64,000 nt of DNA from Skeletonema tropicum (taxonomy: Eukaryota > Bacillariophyta > Thalassiosirophyceae > Thalassiosirales > Thalassiosiraceae): contig CM074130.1 in assembly GCA_037178625.1 (NCBI GenBank), positions 4,092,001 through 4,156,000 of the forward strand, written 5' to 3'. Every line of letters starts with the position of its first letter. Within the stretch, counting starts at the first letter, position 1. The notes under the pieces are model-generated. The model had not been told where the DNA came from and did not search any database. It was given only the letters and a program-made list of their open reading frames with translations. Made by a program: the position numbers and the translations under genes. Positions 41,815 to 52,972 of this stretch are shown here, one piece after another.

Positions 41815-43787
41815 GTTAAAGAGATAATGACAGATAATTATTTTAGTTGCTACTCTCTCTAAGTAGACACGAGTGTCAGGTGTCAGATGATCATCTTGTT
41901 TCTACATTGCTGTTTCGTAAGTAACGAAAGGATGAGAGAATTTATAGTTAGTTTTTACTCTCTAAGTACTCTATGAGTACTTAAGAGTCTAAGTATCTAG
42001 TAGCCAGATGATATTCTATGTGCGGGTAGGTACGCATGTCCCTTGCCCTAGTCCGGGCAAACTCCCTCCTGCTCAGAGGGAGTAGGGACAGGCACCACCG
42101 CATCCGGCCACTCATTGAGAATGGGCCGGGGATGTCCAACTGGCACACCTGGAGTGGGGAGTAATCCCCTCTCCCCCACCTCTGCTGTGGCAGAGGTTGA
42201 GTGAGGACCCTCACTCTCACCTGTCGAGAGGCAGTTGAGAGTAGGAGGGAGGAGGAACATGCCATCACCTAGCACAGGTGACAAAAGGAGTGCGGACTTG
42301 CCACTGAACTAGAGATACCTAGACTGCACTCCTCTTATTACCTAAAATGGGCAAGTTCAGATCCAGCTTGCCCAGTAAATAGCTCCTGAATACCATCCTA
42401 AACTAATCACTTATTTTTACCAAAAAAAAAATCTAGAGAGAGACCGGACCCAACTAGCTCCGAGCTCCTCCTGGTTTAAGATCACCTTTCTCTACTGGCA
42501 CTAGTGCCTAGAGAGGGAGTAGCAACTAAAATAATCTAGGAGTATCTATCTAGCTCACTGCTATTCTGGGGGTCTCGTTCCCTGATGGGGATTTTGCCCC
42601 CAGTGCATGACAAGTACTCTCTCTCTCTAGAGAGAGAAAGTTCGGCCTCCCTCTCCAAACTCTTCCTGGTCCTCTTCCAAACCAGCTGACCAGAAATTCT
42701 ATGGTCATTCCACACGGCGCCCACCCCCAAAATTCACTTCGCTCGTCCAACAGTTTGGCCTTGCTTGCACCAAAGCCTTCGCGTTCCACATCCGTCGTCC
42801 AATTCCTGCCCAGCAGGCACCACAGGCGTCTCCGGGACCAGCCCGAGCTCCTCCTGGTTTAAGTTCACCTTTCTCTACTGGCACTAGTGCCTCTCTAGAG
42901 AGGGAGTAGCAACTAAAATCTAAAATAACTAGACCGGACCAGCTCGGCTTGCTGGTCCGCTAGCCCCCCGGAATGGGTCTTGACGGACACTTATTCTTGT
43001 TGGTATGAGAACGAACGCTCCGAAGCGGCTCTAACTTGTTGTTGGAAGCGAATGCACGCAAACCTGAAGCGTCATGAATCTGAAAGGGTATGGTTTTATC
43101 CTTTTCAGTTTTGACCTATGTTGGTCTTGCTTACCTTGCTTGCTTTTTGGAATGAGAATAGACTAGCAGCTCTACCTAACTTGCTTGCCAAAACGTAGCG
43201 AATGCAAACCTGAAAGGCAAAAAATCTGAAAGGAAATGGTTCATCCCTTCAGATTTTCACTGTGGCCTGTAATTAAGAGGATGATACGTTGACATTCAAC
43301 ATGTGGATCTCTAGATCTTCTGAACTACGCATCAATGAGATCCTATGGACCTGCAGGATGAGATTTCTGTTTCATTTGGGCCCGTAAGTCCAGTAGTTGT
43401 GGGTTATTGGCGGCCGTAGGAGAGGCTATTTCGCCATGTGGTTTAGCTCTTTTGAGGATGATTGTCTGTAAAACTTTTTGGTACGTGGGAATTAATATGA
43501 ATTTGGACCGGCACTCGATATGTCCATATAATTTCTTAAAAAGAGATTTCTACCAATGTATCAATATTATTGGGGGACCACTCAGCTCATTCAAAATCAT
43601 ATAAAATTGTACTTTTTAAGTTTCTAGGGCATAGTACTAGTTATGACGCGTGCCCCCCAAAAAAAGCAGGAAAAAATTCCGACGAGAACATAAACAATAG
43701 TGGTCCCCCAGTTCAAAGTGATCATTTGAACCAGTATAGGGAGGGGGTACGATAACCAAATAACTACATAGGGTAACCTTTGCGTGC

Positions 43788-43840
43788 CGAACTAGATAGC
43801 CGAACTAGATAGCCGAACTAGATAGCCGAACTAGATAGGA
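43788..43840 (+). repeat. 13-bp tandem repeat, four copies
   Basis: CCGAACTAGATAG is repeated four times head to tail with no visible variation. Confidence 0.8.
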
Positions 43841-44360
43841 TTTTTTATTCAATGTCCCCGCCTTTGAGGTATGTTGAACTTGGCAGTGGATTCTCCGGCA
43901 TTTCTTTGGCCTCGGGGTTAACTCTACCTGGGGTTAACCCGCGAACTTGGGGGCTTCTCTTACTTGCTGATGGTAGGTAAGTAGGGGTATTATATGTGGG
44001 AGGTGCCCCGTGGTAGGCCTTTGTGTATAGGGGGGCGAGGGGGGAGCCCCCTGATATTGAGGGTTCTGATCAGGTGGCAAAATCGTCTAAATGGGGGAAA
44101 AATGGTCCATATTAGCCAACATTTAGCATGCTTTAGACGAAAATCACGGGAGATTCGCTAACTAACCGTCCCCCCTTCTCGCCGGGGGGAATCTGGGGGG
44201 AAATCCCCCCGATAAGGGGTAGGCTAGCCCCCTACACCCCATACATAATCGGGATAAGAGAGTTGACTCTCTCTAGAGGAGTAAGTATGTTGCTGGCACG
44301 CCCGCACGCCCGCTATCCCTTCCGCCTACCAGGGATATAAGCCTGACCCGCCAAAACCTT

Positions 44361-44781
44361 CAGAGGAACAAAACCATTTTTTCACACACACCCACCCGTA
44401 GGGAGATGGATAGGCTGGCACATGTACTCTACTTTATGTCGGAAACGACGATAGGATCGTTTTCGGCTATATCTCACGATGTTAAATCTTGTTCATTTAG
44501 TTTGGGTTCCATCAGCCCTACGAGAAACAGTGATTCCATTGTAAGCTAGAGTTTGTTAGCCAAATTTGTCCAGTAATTACTATGGGCCGACAAAAATGCT
44601 TATCTTGGCGAGGAAATAAGATATTTATATGATTCTTTCATACGCAAGACCCGCACGAACACACTCGAAAGGGCTGTATCATTGGTTCTGTCTATATCTT
44701 GTCCATAGGGGAAATAAAATTCGGGGCTAGTTAGTACGGCCGCCATGGTGGAGGTGTCTAAAAAAAGGTTTTGTTCCTCTG
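44361..44781. mobile_element. 421-bp MITE-like element
   Basis: CAGAGGAACAAAACC at 44361-44375 is exactly inverted at 44767-44781, and the similarity continues through the adjacent A/T run. CAGAGG ends are common in hAT elements, but no 8-bp target duplication is seen. The assignment stays open. Confidence 0.5.
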
Positions 44782-45035
44782 AGACGGGCGAAAGACAGGC
44801 TTATTGTACTTGACTCTTAGGCTTTATAGTCTATTGAAGTTGAAGGCTTGACACTCGACTTGAAGTTCAAGTTGTTCAGCGCGCGTAGCACTCGATGCAT
44901 AAAGTTGGTAAATCTGTATGCGAACTGCTAACTGCAAGTATCTGTACAAACATCTTGTTAACAATACCGAATACTTAGCAAGAGAATTCCAAATATCAGA
45001 GTTATCATTCTTAACTCAAAATTACTCTGTCGACC

Positions 45036-45977
45036 ATGAACAACTTCCTCAGCAGCAGAGGGCAAAATAGAGTGGCGTGCCTTCTTCCAGCCTCCTCCGG
45101 TCATCAAAATATGGTAACACCCGGAGAAAAGTCATCATCTCACTTTCCTCGGAGAAATTCAGGCCGACGGGGCAAACATCAGGCCACAGGCAAGACAAGG
45201 AGCACGGGTGATCTACACCTGCCTCGATACAACCTTAGGTCAAAATTAAGATCAAGCTTCAAAGAAGATGAGGATGGGAGCGTGAAAGCCACTAAATCAA
45301 TGGGGCATGTCCCCCTAACTCTGTTTGCACGAGCCTCCTCGAATCCTATAGGCTCTTTCGAGAATGAGACCTGGGACGAAGCTATTACCACTGCTTCAGC
45401 TCCAAAGAGGACCGCCTCGTATAAGCTTCTAAAGCACGCCCAGAGCAGAAGTACTCACATGAACGCCAACAGAAGTTCAGATAGCTTAAAGTCTTTACCC
45501 AGACCCACAGACAAAAAGGTTCCACTGAAGCCTTCACTCGTTTCAGATACCTCTACAAGATCTAAGGTAAAGAAACATGTGCAGTTTACCTGCACGAACA
45601 ACGATATAAACTATGAGGTCACCGAGGATGACATCAAGAACAGCTGGCTCGACATAGATGTATCTAGATCTATTGAGTCGACAAAGAACGGCTTTCACGA
45701 CATGGTAGTAAGTTTTGGCCCTACTGGGCGTTTCACCTCGTCAGAAGGGAATCTGTGCAAGAATGGAAAGGAGTACATGGTGCGCATACAACAGCGCAGG
45801 CTAATTAACGAGATGTTGGCACAACGTGCCAATCTGAGACGATCTGTTCTTGAAGAGCAGGCTCGTCAAAAACGTAAAGGCGTTATCGATGCTGAAGAAC
45901 TGCTGGCGGTGGCTTCCAAACATTCCCAGTGGGGTGTAGAAATTGCCAAGAGTAGCTGGTGGCTATGTCGAACTTAG
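45036..45977 (+). CDS. Hypothetical protein of a diatom-type family
   Basis: 313 residues. The first ~170 are Ser/Arg/Lys-rich and look disordered. A conserved-looking part begins KKHVQFTCTNNDINYEVTED and continues IKNSWLDIDVSRSIE. The end has an Arg/Gln-rich helix (RRSVLEEQARQKRKGVIDAE) and LLAVASKHSQWGVEIA. The layout (V.F...W..., R.L..A..R.AVL.EQ..Q...G..D.E.LA..S) resembles a large family of diatom hypothetical proteins, and the gene at 62443-62964 seems to be a distant relative. Function unknown. It is convergent with NAA25, with 113 bp between stops. Confidence 0.7.
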   Translation: MNNFLSSRGQNRVACLLPASSGHQNMVTPGEKSSSHFPRRNSGRRGKHQATGKTRSTGDLHLPRYNLRSKLRSSFKEDEDGSVKATKSMGHVPLTLFARASSNPIGSFENETWDEAITTASAPKRTASYKLLKHAQSRSTHMNANRSSDSLKSLPRPTDKKVPLKPSLVSDTSTRSKVKKHVQFTCTNNDINYEVTEDDIKNSWLDIDVSRSIESTKNGFHDMVVSFGPTGRFTSSEGNLCKNGKEYMVRIQQRRLINEMLAQRANLRRSVLEEQARQKRKGVIDAEELLAVASKHSQWGVEIAKSSWWLCRT

Positions 45978-46090
45978 TAGAGAAGATTTTCTTGAGAAAA
46001 GCGGATTTCTTGTCCTGTAAATAATTGTTCTAATTTAAGCTTTGTCAAATTACTTGCATGCATTGATTATCTGGGGCTTGTTGCAGAAGG

Positions 46091-49000
46091 TTATTCCTCT
46101 GCTTCATAAGATGTTAAATCAATCATCATTTGATCAAAAAATGGATCAACGCGATCCCTCGTCATTTTTCTTGACTGGGTAACTTCATGGACAACTCTCT
46201 TGATTCCATCTTCCCCAACAAATAATTTTTCATTACTTACATCATATTCAATATGTCGATACTTCTTCATAACTTCAAGTAGATCTGATATAAGACTACG
46301 GAAGGAAAGAGCTAGATTGGCCAAAGCACCAGCTGCCGCTTTTGTTAAACGCTTCCGCTTGCCCCAGCCAAACAGCGAAAAAAGCCGTGCCGATGTTTCG
46401 ATCATGGTGTAAATCGGCACGATACAGGTAGGAAGAAGCTGACAAACCAATGCACCTCGCGAATCTATCATTGCCTGTGCTTTCTTTACATGCAGAATAG
46501 CAGCTTCTAGAAGTCTAACAGCCGCGTTTTCTCTGTTTACCAGAGTATCACTTTCTTTTCCAGCATCGCCAAGAATCACAACTCCAATCACGTCACAAAG
46601 AGAAGAAAAGACTTTGAACAGTAATTGATCAATACTGTCAGCATCATGACTTCCCTGTAAACAGTGCCTAGCTCTCTCCAAAGCTCTCATTAAGCTTTGA
46701 CACCTGTACACTATTTCATCTGACGATTTAGGCACTTTGCCCTTTTTTGGAGCTTTTGCCGCTTCCGCGGCCATCACTGCACGGACCAGTAACCCTTGCG
46801 TGTGTCCTTTGTGTACAGAATCAGCGAACATTTCACTTTGAGTTAAGTGTTGTCTCCGGTGGAGAATTTCGAAATAATTGATGTCCATATCTCGATTATC
46901 GGAATAGACAAAGACATCATCTGATGTGGCGGTGGCAGCTTCATGAATGATGTACGGAGCATTGAAGAAGCTGCTGCTATCAGCAGCAACTTGCTCCGAG
47001 CGTGTAATGTCATCAACATCCCCACAAAGTCCTTTCTCTGTGCCCAATTTGACCGAAGATATTTGCTCATCTGAGGAAATTTCTTCCAAATCATTCGGAT
47101 TCAGAAGACTTGCGCAATCCATCACTATTCCTTTCGAATACAGTAGCTGCGAGCTTGGTCTCATTTTGACTCTCTGAAACGTTGACATTTCCCTTGCCTT
47201 GAACAAGTTACCATTTTGAAGCGCCTTTGATGCAAAGTCTTTGATATCTTTGGATGTCGAGCTGTGCAAACGCAATATTGACGACGATAACCGAACAGCC
47301 GAGGTGTAGAGACCTCCATTGATAAGAGACGGGAGAATAAGATAAGAGCATGAATCAATCTGTATTTGCTTCACACCCATTCCTTGGTATATGGATAAGG
47401 CTCGATGGGAGGCACCCAGCTCCAAGTATACTCCTATTGCGGCAATCTTGAGGTGAGGATTGTAAGGGGAGTAATCCATTGCTTCTTCCAAGAGAGCAGC
47501 AGCTTCCAAGAGTGGAGTCGCTAAGCTATCAGATGCTTCTGCTAATGCAGTCTTCTGCAATTTTTGCGACAACAACAAGACTAGTTCATCTCCTGGAAGA
47601 ACCTCTTTCTGTCCTCCATCCTTCGGCGCGACTCCGGGCAAGTATGTTAAACTTGACCGCCATTCCAAAGAGATTTGTTTCTTTTCGGGCGCATACTCTT
47701 CAATCATTTGCAAAGTCGAACCTTCAAATTCGGCAGCAAGACTGTAGACGACTTGAATTGCAAAGATGAAAGCACGTAACTTTGCCCTCCTACTGCGAAC
47801 CTCATCATGGGATAATTCAACTTCAGATTGACTGCTGTCATCAACAGCCTGGGCATTATCTCTCCACATGGCCTTTGCCCACTCTAGCAGAAACTTCACA
47901 TCATTTGAAATGGGGCCATCTAACTCCTCAAAACGGGAGGATTTGGACAAAGCGCACAGATACGGCCTAATGTCTGCAAAACAGCACGATGCAAGAGGAG
48001 CGAATTTTTCACTGTACTTACAAATCGCTTCACGCAAAGACGCAAGGTTTTGTTTCATTTCGTCTCCAGGGACATTGATCTTTTTCACGTTCAAAGATGC
48101 AAGCTCAACCAAAAATAAGTGTGGTCCTCTCAAAGAATGCTTCTGAGTATCATTTGCAATAACTTCTTCAGCATATGACCGGCACTTATTCCAACCTTCT
48201 TCAATATCTTGTCCCCCTGCAATACATGCGTCAACTAATCCTAACCAATACGTCCATTGATCGGGAAAACATCCTAGTAACTCTCGGTAGCAGACTTCCG
48301 CTTGCTCGTGTCGAGACATTTCCAGTGACAGACTTGCAATTCTTTCCAATTTCTTTCTCTGTGTGTATGGCAAAATGGACCCGACATGAGTCTCAATAGT
48401 ATTTTCGTCATCTATTAGAGGAAGTACACCAGTCAAAGACTTATCTGCAACATCCATAAGCATAGGTGTGCACTCAATAGTTTCAAGTACCTTCAATGCA
48501 TCATCCTTCTTCCCCTGAACCAATAATGTTTCAAGGTAAACGTCCCAATCATTTTCAGACACATTCCCGTCTGGTGTTGAAACCATACGTGTGCTTAGAG
48601 ACTCTGCCAAACGAGGCAAGAGTGCCAGCTTTTGTTTCATCTTTTGACACTTAGAAGATAGTTCATCTACCTCTTGAATCCCGACCATGTTCGTCACTGA
48701 TTCCCTTATGTGTTTCACGTCTTCGTTGGAGCCATCCATGCTACCCAACACTGAATGAAACATTTCCAATATTGCGACGAGCTGCTGCAGACCCTCACTG
48801 TACCATAAACTAGACACAGCCGTCCACTGGAAATGCAAAGACTCGCTCGATATTTTCGCAAGCTGAAGTGACGATGATTGCATTCGCTCATAGTATTTTG
48901 TCAAATTGAGTAATGTTTGCAACTTTGGCAAGTGTGACTGCAGTTTCCAAAGTGCATCTTCGTCAGTTGCGTTGATCTCATCTCCAGTGATTTTCAATTC

Positions 49001-49756
49001 TATGCAATCAATGGATGCTTGGAAATGAACACATACTGATTCCTCTAATACATGTTCATCACTTCCACATTCCATAGCTTGAAAGAACATTTCTGACAAC
49101 GTATCAAGCATACCTTCGATGCGCAATGTCACTGCGAGTGTGTTCAGGACAGTTTCATCGGTGACGGGAGGGAAGAACACATTTTTACTCGATGCCTTGC
49201 CTTTGCTGGTGTTACCGCCTTTTGATTTTGATGCTTTCCCTTTCGACTTTGCAGATGTGGCTTTTCCCGATGAAGTAGCTGATGCTTTCGGTGCGATTTC
49301 CGCAGCAGACGAAGCTTTAATAACAGGCGCAAAAGCATACGTATCCAATCGCTGCACTGCATCTAATTGTTGAATCTTGAGCCCGATATTATTTGATAAA
49401 TCATTGACCAAATCGTTAGCATCTGAAATGGATGCAATTTTCTCATATAACTCAGACCACACCTCCTCAGGCTTCTTCACGATGTCATTACCCTCAGATC
49501 CGGGTGAAACTACATTCTTAACAATCACCTCCCACAACAGTACCAACGCCTCACGCCTCTTTCCACTCCGCCCCAGAGCGTGGACTCTCAGAGCGCGCAC
49601 AATATCCCATTCATTTTGAGGTGCAGCGGACGTCAATTTGAGTGCCTTGGTGTAGTTATGCGTATCGAGAGCCTGATAGATTGGGTGGAGAACTCGGGCG
49701 GACGCCTGCTCGTTGGGTGGTCCTGGACGGGGGGCTAGGGGTGTGGTGGATGCCAT
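46091..49756 (-). CDS. NAA25: NatB auxiliary subunit (N-alpha-acetyltransferase 25)
   Basis: 1,221 residues, single exon. The N-terminus LHPIYQALDTHNYTKALKLT followed by ALRVHALGRSGKRREALVLL matches the first TPR pair of NAA25/Mdm20. The middle has EVCYRELLGCFPDQWTYWL and an RGPHLFLVELASL segment, also diagnostic. NAA25 is a superhelical TPR scaffold that anchors the catalytic subunit NAA20 to the ribosome. NatB then acetylates nascent proteins beginning Met-Asp, Met-Glu, Met-Asn or Met-Gln. It is longer than the human protein (about 970), partly because of a Lys/Ser-rich insert at ~170-195 (KATSAKSKGKASKSKG). The start follows from the conserved N-terminus. Confidence 0.87.
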   Translation of the reverse strand: MASTTPLAPRPGPPNEQASARVLHPIYQALDTHNYTKALKLTSAAPQNEWDIVRALRVHALGRSGKRREALVLLWEVIVKNVVSPGSEGNDIVKKPEEVWSELYEKIASISDANDLVNDLSNNIGLKIQQLDAVQRLDTYAFAPVIKASSAAEIAPKASATSSGKATSAKSKGKASKSKGGNTSKGKASSKNVFFPPVTDETVLNTLAVTLRIEGMLDTLSEMFFQAMECGSDEHVLEESVCVHFQASIDCIELKITGDEINATDEDALWKLQSHLPKLQTLLNLTKYYERMQSSSLQLAKISSESLHFQWTAVSSLWYSEGLQQLVAILEMFHSVLGSMDGSNEDVKHIRESVTNMVGIQEVDELSSKCQKMKQKLALLPRLAESLSTRMVSTPDGNVSENDWDVYLETLLVQGKKDDALKVLETIECTPMLMDVADKSLTGVLPLIDDENTIETHVGSILPYTQRKKLERIASLSLEMSRHEQAEVCYRELLGCFPDQWTYWLGLVDACIAGGQDIEEGWNKCRSYAEEVIANDTQKHSLRGPHLFLVELASLNVKKINVPGDEMKQNLASLREAICKYSEKFAPLASCCFADIRPYLCALSKSSRFEELDGPISNDVKFLLEWAKAMWRDNAQAVDDSSQSEVELSHDEVRSRRAKLRAFIFAIQVVYSLAAEFEGSTLQMIEEYAPEKKQISLEWRSSLTYLPGVAPKDGGQKEVLPGDELVLLLSQKLQKTALAEASDSLATPLLEAAALLEEAMDYSPYNPHLKIAAIGVYLELGASHRALSIYQGMGVKQIQIDSCSYLILPSLINGGLYTSAVRLSSSILRLHSSTSKDIKDFASKALQNGNLFKAREMSTFQRVKMRPSSQLLYSKGIVMDCASLLNPNDLEEISSDEQISSVKLGTEKGLCGDVDDITRSEQVAADSSSFFNAPYIIHEAATATSDDVFVYSDNRDMDINYFEILHRRQHLTQSEMFADSVHKGHTQGLLVRAVMAAEAAKAPKKGKVPKSSDEIVYRCQSLMRALERARHCLQGSHDADSIDQLLFKVFSSLCDVIGVVILGDAGKESDTLVNRENAAVRLLEAAILHVKKAQAMIDSRGALVCQLLPTCIVPIYTMIETSARLFSLFGWGKRKRLTKAAAGALANLALSFRSLISDLLEVMKKYRHIEYDVSNEKLFVGEDGIKRVVHEVTQSRKMTRDRVDPFFDQMMIDLTSYEAEE

Positions 49757-50187
49757 GGTCAGTTTCGATTTTTTGTGGTTGTGGGTTGTCGGTTGTCGGA
49801 TGTTGGGAGATGATCTCAGTATATTTACTACGCACGTGTTGCCTCGTTCTGCAGCATTCAGCTAGATAGCATAGCACTCAGCACCCACAACCCACAGCTC
49901 ATTACAGCTGCTACTATCTAACAAATAAGTAGCCTCATGCTCAATTATATGGTTGGATTTGTTCTCTTGCTCTTTTCACGAATATATTGAGTTAGTCGAT
50001 AAATTAATTACATTATTCCCTTGGTGAAGCATTTTTAACATTTATCTTCTTATCGTTATCGTACATAATATTTGACAACCCCTCAAACTAACCCCAATAC
50101 TCGATCGCTGGAAGAACAAGCTTGACATGAGTACATGCAAGGAGCGTCCTATCTTGACTTTATCCATAAATCTTGACGTTCGCCATT
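49757..50187. other. Intergenic between NAA25 and the glycine-rich gene
   Basis: Likely NAA25 promoter and the 3' end of the next gene. AT-rich at 49950-50080. No gene seen. Confidence 0.3.
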
Positions 50188-50841
50188 TTAGCGTTTATTT
50201 GCAGCTTTCACTTTATCCAACAAGAATTCAACTCCACTTTGAATACCCTCCAACATGTTCTCAAATAAGTGATGTTCTCGCTCAAACTCAACTACTTTAT
50301 CAGACACATTGCTCATTGTCTCCTTCACTGATTCCGAAGTATGATGCTCATCATCAAATTGCCTCACCTTCCCCCAACCCGATAACAAAACTTTTTGAAT
50401 CCAGTCCAAGATTCCGTGCTTTTCATTGACATCTCTTGCGACATCACCTACCTTGGATCCAGTGGTGATTGCAAAGGATCCAGCTGCACGAGCGTTATCA
50501 CCAGCTGGGCCTTGGTCGTTGGATGCTACAACTGCGGCTGACACACCTGCGATCGTTCCAAGAACTGGTCCACCGAGAACAAGGCCTGATAATCCGAACA
50601 AGAGGCCTGCTCCAGCGGAAGACACGGCTGTTTCAGTTTCGTCTGAATTTTGCTGGGAGCTTGACTCATTTCCCATTTGCTCGTCGTGTTCTTTGAGCCT
50701 TGAAGCTGTAAATTCGGTGTTATCATTTTTGTTCCTGTCGTTGTCAGCATCATCAGTCGCAGCAGATAAATTATTGATGTCCGTTGCAGCTACCTCGTTT
50801 GAGGAGTCATTGTCCGCATACACGTCACCCGTCAATGCCAT
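50188..50841 (-). CDS. Small glycine-rich membrane-associated protein
   Basis: The start is taken at ATG 50841 (MALTGDVYADND), because the 26 codons upstream look non-coding; 217 residues. The first ~85 residues are acidic and Asn/Asp/Ser-rich. Residues ~90-120 are a Gly/Ala/Val/Leu hydrophobic segment (GAGLLFGLSGLVLGGPVLGT), resembling a glycine zipper that could insert in membranes. Then come GDNARAAGSFAITTGSKVGD and an amphipathic charged C-terminus that may form a coiled coil. I cannot name the family. The core appears well conserved in style, so the gene is probably real. Confidence 0.65.
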   Translation of the reverse strand: MALTGDVYADNDSSNEVAATDINNLSAATDDADNDRNKNDNTEFTASRLKEHDEQMGNESSSQQNSDETETAVSSAGAGLLFGLSGLVLGGPVLGTIAGVSAAVVASNDQGPAGDNARAAGSFAITTGSKVGDVARDVNEKHGILDWIQKVLLSGWGKVRQFDDEHHTSESVKETMSNVSDKVVEFEREHHLFENMLEGIQSGVEFLLDKVKAANKR

Positions 50842-51271
50842 TATTAATGTTGAGAAATTTAGTATGGTGTTGTAATAGGAAGGTTCAGAGAGATGTGTGC
50901 TACATGTTACATGTATCATGTATTGTGGTGCTGGGTGCTAGCTGGTGCATGACAACATCTTGAATCTTGATGTTCTGAGAATCTTCCATCGTCGCAGTGA
51001 TTCCGTGGAAATTGGAGTTCTCATTTTGGCATGCATATCGGCACTTTTGATGCGATGAGAGCTCTCATCATCCCAAGCAAGCACATACAAGCAATCATTC
51101 TCCCTCTATCTTTGCTGCTGACATAAAAAGTCAAGCAGATTGCTATTGACTTGCCAATGAAGGTCCAACAGAAACAAGTTCATTATTAATCTACTCGTTC
51201 AAGTAATTAACACCCTAATCATCTACGAAGTTGAAAAATATTGTATCATCACCCTCAAGCCAAACAAACCA
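50842..51271. promoter_or_regulatory. Divergent promoter region
   Basis: The 430 bp between the divergent genes at 50841 (minus) and 51272 (plus) must hold both promoters. No motif stands out. Confidence 0.3.
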
Positions 51272-52912
51272 ATGACATCCCGCCTCATATCACTTGGAAC
51301 AAAAGCTTTAGCCATCGGTGGCACCGGTATCGGTGCCACAACGCTGTATCGCTACCAGTCCGTGTTACAAGAGGAATCAAATTCTCCCACACATGAGCTA
51401 TGGTCTTTCAATCCTTCCGCCACAACTGCCGATAAGAAGCAATGCATCATTATTGGCGGCGGTGTTGTAGGGGTCACTGCTGCTTACAAACTTGCATCGA
51501 AAGGCCACTCGGTTGTGTTGTTGGAACCGAACATGGCACCTGGTAAGGAGTGCTCCTCGTGTGCTGCTGGTGGAATGCAAAGGTCCAATCCAACAGTAGA
51601 CAAAGGAACATGGATTGCAGTCACAAAATCCTTCCTTCCATTCACTAGGTACATATTCGGAGGATCACACGAGCCATATCAGTTCTTCCATATTGATTGG
51701 TTTCAAACCATAAGTGATCCATTCTTCCTACGTTGGTCGGCTACATTTGCCAAGACCAGTTTGTTCCCAAGTTCAGATCAACATAGGTTGCAGATGGAAC
51801 AGTTGTCCTTCACTAATTACGCTGTGAAAGATATGGTGCAGATGATGCAAGATAAGAAAGACTCCATGGCCAAGAAGAGCGGTTTCAATCCCACAGGCAG
51901 TTTGTCTCTCTCATATGATGCAGTTGACACAAAGAAGAAGGCTGCCAATCCAACTCATGGCAACTCACTCGAGCCCAGTAAACAGTTGGAGGGTGAGGAT
52001 ATCACATCGATAGAACCGAGTGTCATCAATCAAGAACAAAAACCAACAAGTGCCAAATTTGAGTTTGAGACTTGTGCAGCTAGCTCTGAGCGCTTCACTG
52101 AAGAGCTTGCAGATCGCTGCAAGAATGATTCAAAGTTAGATGTGAAGTTCTTGTATGATACTCGCGTGAAGGCAGTTTCTACAGCGCAGGGGAGTGAACG
52201 CAGGTCTGTCACACAAATTCAAACCAATAGAGGTGTCATCAATGTAAACGATGCACAGGTACTCATCGCCGCAGGAGCCTGGACTCCACATATTGCAGCC
52301 ATGATGGGCCTGTATGCACCAGTATACCCGTTGAAAGGATACGCGATGTCCATTAGTGCGAAGGAAGCTCTCGCTTCGAACACGATGTTGAAACCATCCG
52401 ACCTTCCAAGTCGCATTGTTTGCGACAAATACATGTTTACATCGAGATTGGGAGATGAGGTGCGCATTACTAGTATCGGAGAGTTCAGCGGATGGTCCAC
52501 CTCTCCTACAAAACGTGTTGAACAGGATTTCCGTAGAGAGGCTGTGAGACAGTTTCCTTTGCTTGAGTCCTTTATCCAGGAAGCCAAAGTCAAATGTGGT
52601 CATCGTCCTTATGTATCAGATGGGATTTTGCTTCTTGGGAGAGTTAAGGAGTTTGACAATTTACTTGTTAGTTGCGGGCCAGGGTCAAATGGTTGGAAGT
52701 TAGCCATGGGATCTGGTTCTGTGATTGAAAAGCTCGTATCTGGCAAGACAGAAGATCAGATCTCTTCTGAGTTAGGATTTGATGCTCGTTCCTGTTCACC
52801 TGCTGGAAGAGTAGTCGAATCTCCCCTCTTTGCAAAACTCTGCCGAGCCAGGTGGGGTGTGTCAAATGATGAACTCAAGCTACCTGAAAGCAAAATCGAA
52901 GTAATTCTGTAG
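51272..52912 (+). CDS. FAD-dependent oxidoreductase, D-amino acid dehydrogenase-like (DAO family)
   Basis: 546 residues, single exon. A hydrophobic N-terminus (ALAIGGTGIGATTLY) may be an organelle signal or anchor. The Rossmann FAD motif is at ~59-88 (CIIIGGGVVGVTAAYKL, ending in the acidic VVLLEPN). The middle is DAO-type, with VLIAAGAWTPHI and PLKGYAMSI. Near the end GHRPYVSDGILLLG and LLVSCGPGSNGWKLAMGSG match the DadA signature (GLRPMTPDG.P..G, GHGTLGWTMACGSG). The family oxidises D-amino acids or other amines to imino acids with FAD; the exact substrate cannot be read. An insert at ~220-250 is absent from bacterial DadA. It ends 60 bp from the convergent kinesin gene. Confidence 0.82.
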   Translation: MTSRLISLGTKALAIGGTGIGATTLYRYQSVLQEESNSPTHELWSFNPSATTADKKQCIIIGGGVVGVTAAYKLASKGHSVVLLEPNMAPGKECSSCAAGGMQRSNPTVDKGTWIAVTKSFLPFTRYIFGGSHEPYQFFHIDWFQTISDPFFLRWSATFAKTSLFPSSDQHRLQMEQLSFTNYAVKDMVQMMQDKKDSMAKKSGFNPTGSLSLSYDAVDTKKKAANPTHGNSLEPSKQLEGEDITSIEPSVINQEQKPTSAKFEFETCAASSERFTEELADRCKNDSKLDVKFLYDTRVKAVSTAQGSERRSVTQIQTNRGVINVNDAQVLIAAGAWTPHIAAMMGLYAPVYPLKGYAMSISAKEALASNTMLKPSDLPSRIVCDKYMFTSRLGDEVRITSIGEFSGWSTSPTKRVEQDFRREAVRQFPLLESFIQEAKVKCGHRPYVSDGILLLGRVKEFDNLLVSCGPGSNGWKLAMGSGSVIEKLVSGKTEDQISSELGFDARSCSPAGRVVESPLFAKLCRARWGVSNDELKLPESKIEVIL

Positions 52913-52972
52913 GTGAATAAATGTGTAAGATGTAAAGGTAGATATCAGTTGCATTTTAATGTAGATCTACAC

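Larger units (their letters stand above)
41815..45035. other. 3.2-kb gene-free repeat region
   Basis: No convincing gene. It has several repeat layers. A 70-bp direct repeat (CTCCTGGTTTAAG...GAGTAGCAACTAAAAT) occurs near 42465 and 42846. There is a degenerate duplication around 43020-43270 (GAATGCA.GCAAACCTGAA). A 13-bp tandem repeat (CCGAACTAGATAG, four copies) lies at 43788-43840. GGGG/CCCC runs occur at 44030-44230 and a MITE-like element at 44361-44781. Short open frames at 42048-42284 and 42536-42789 are in repeats. Confidence 0.5.
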
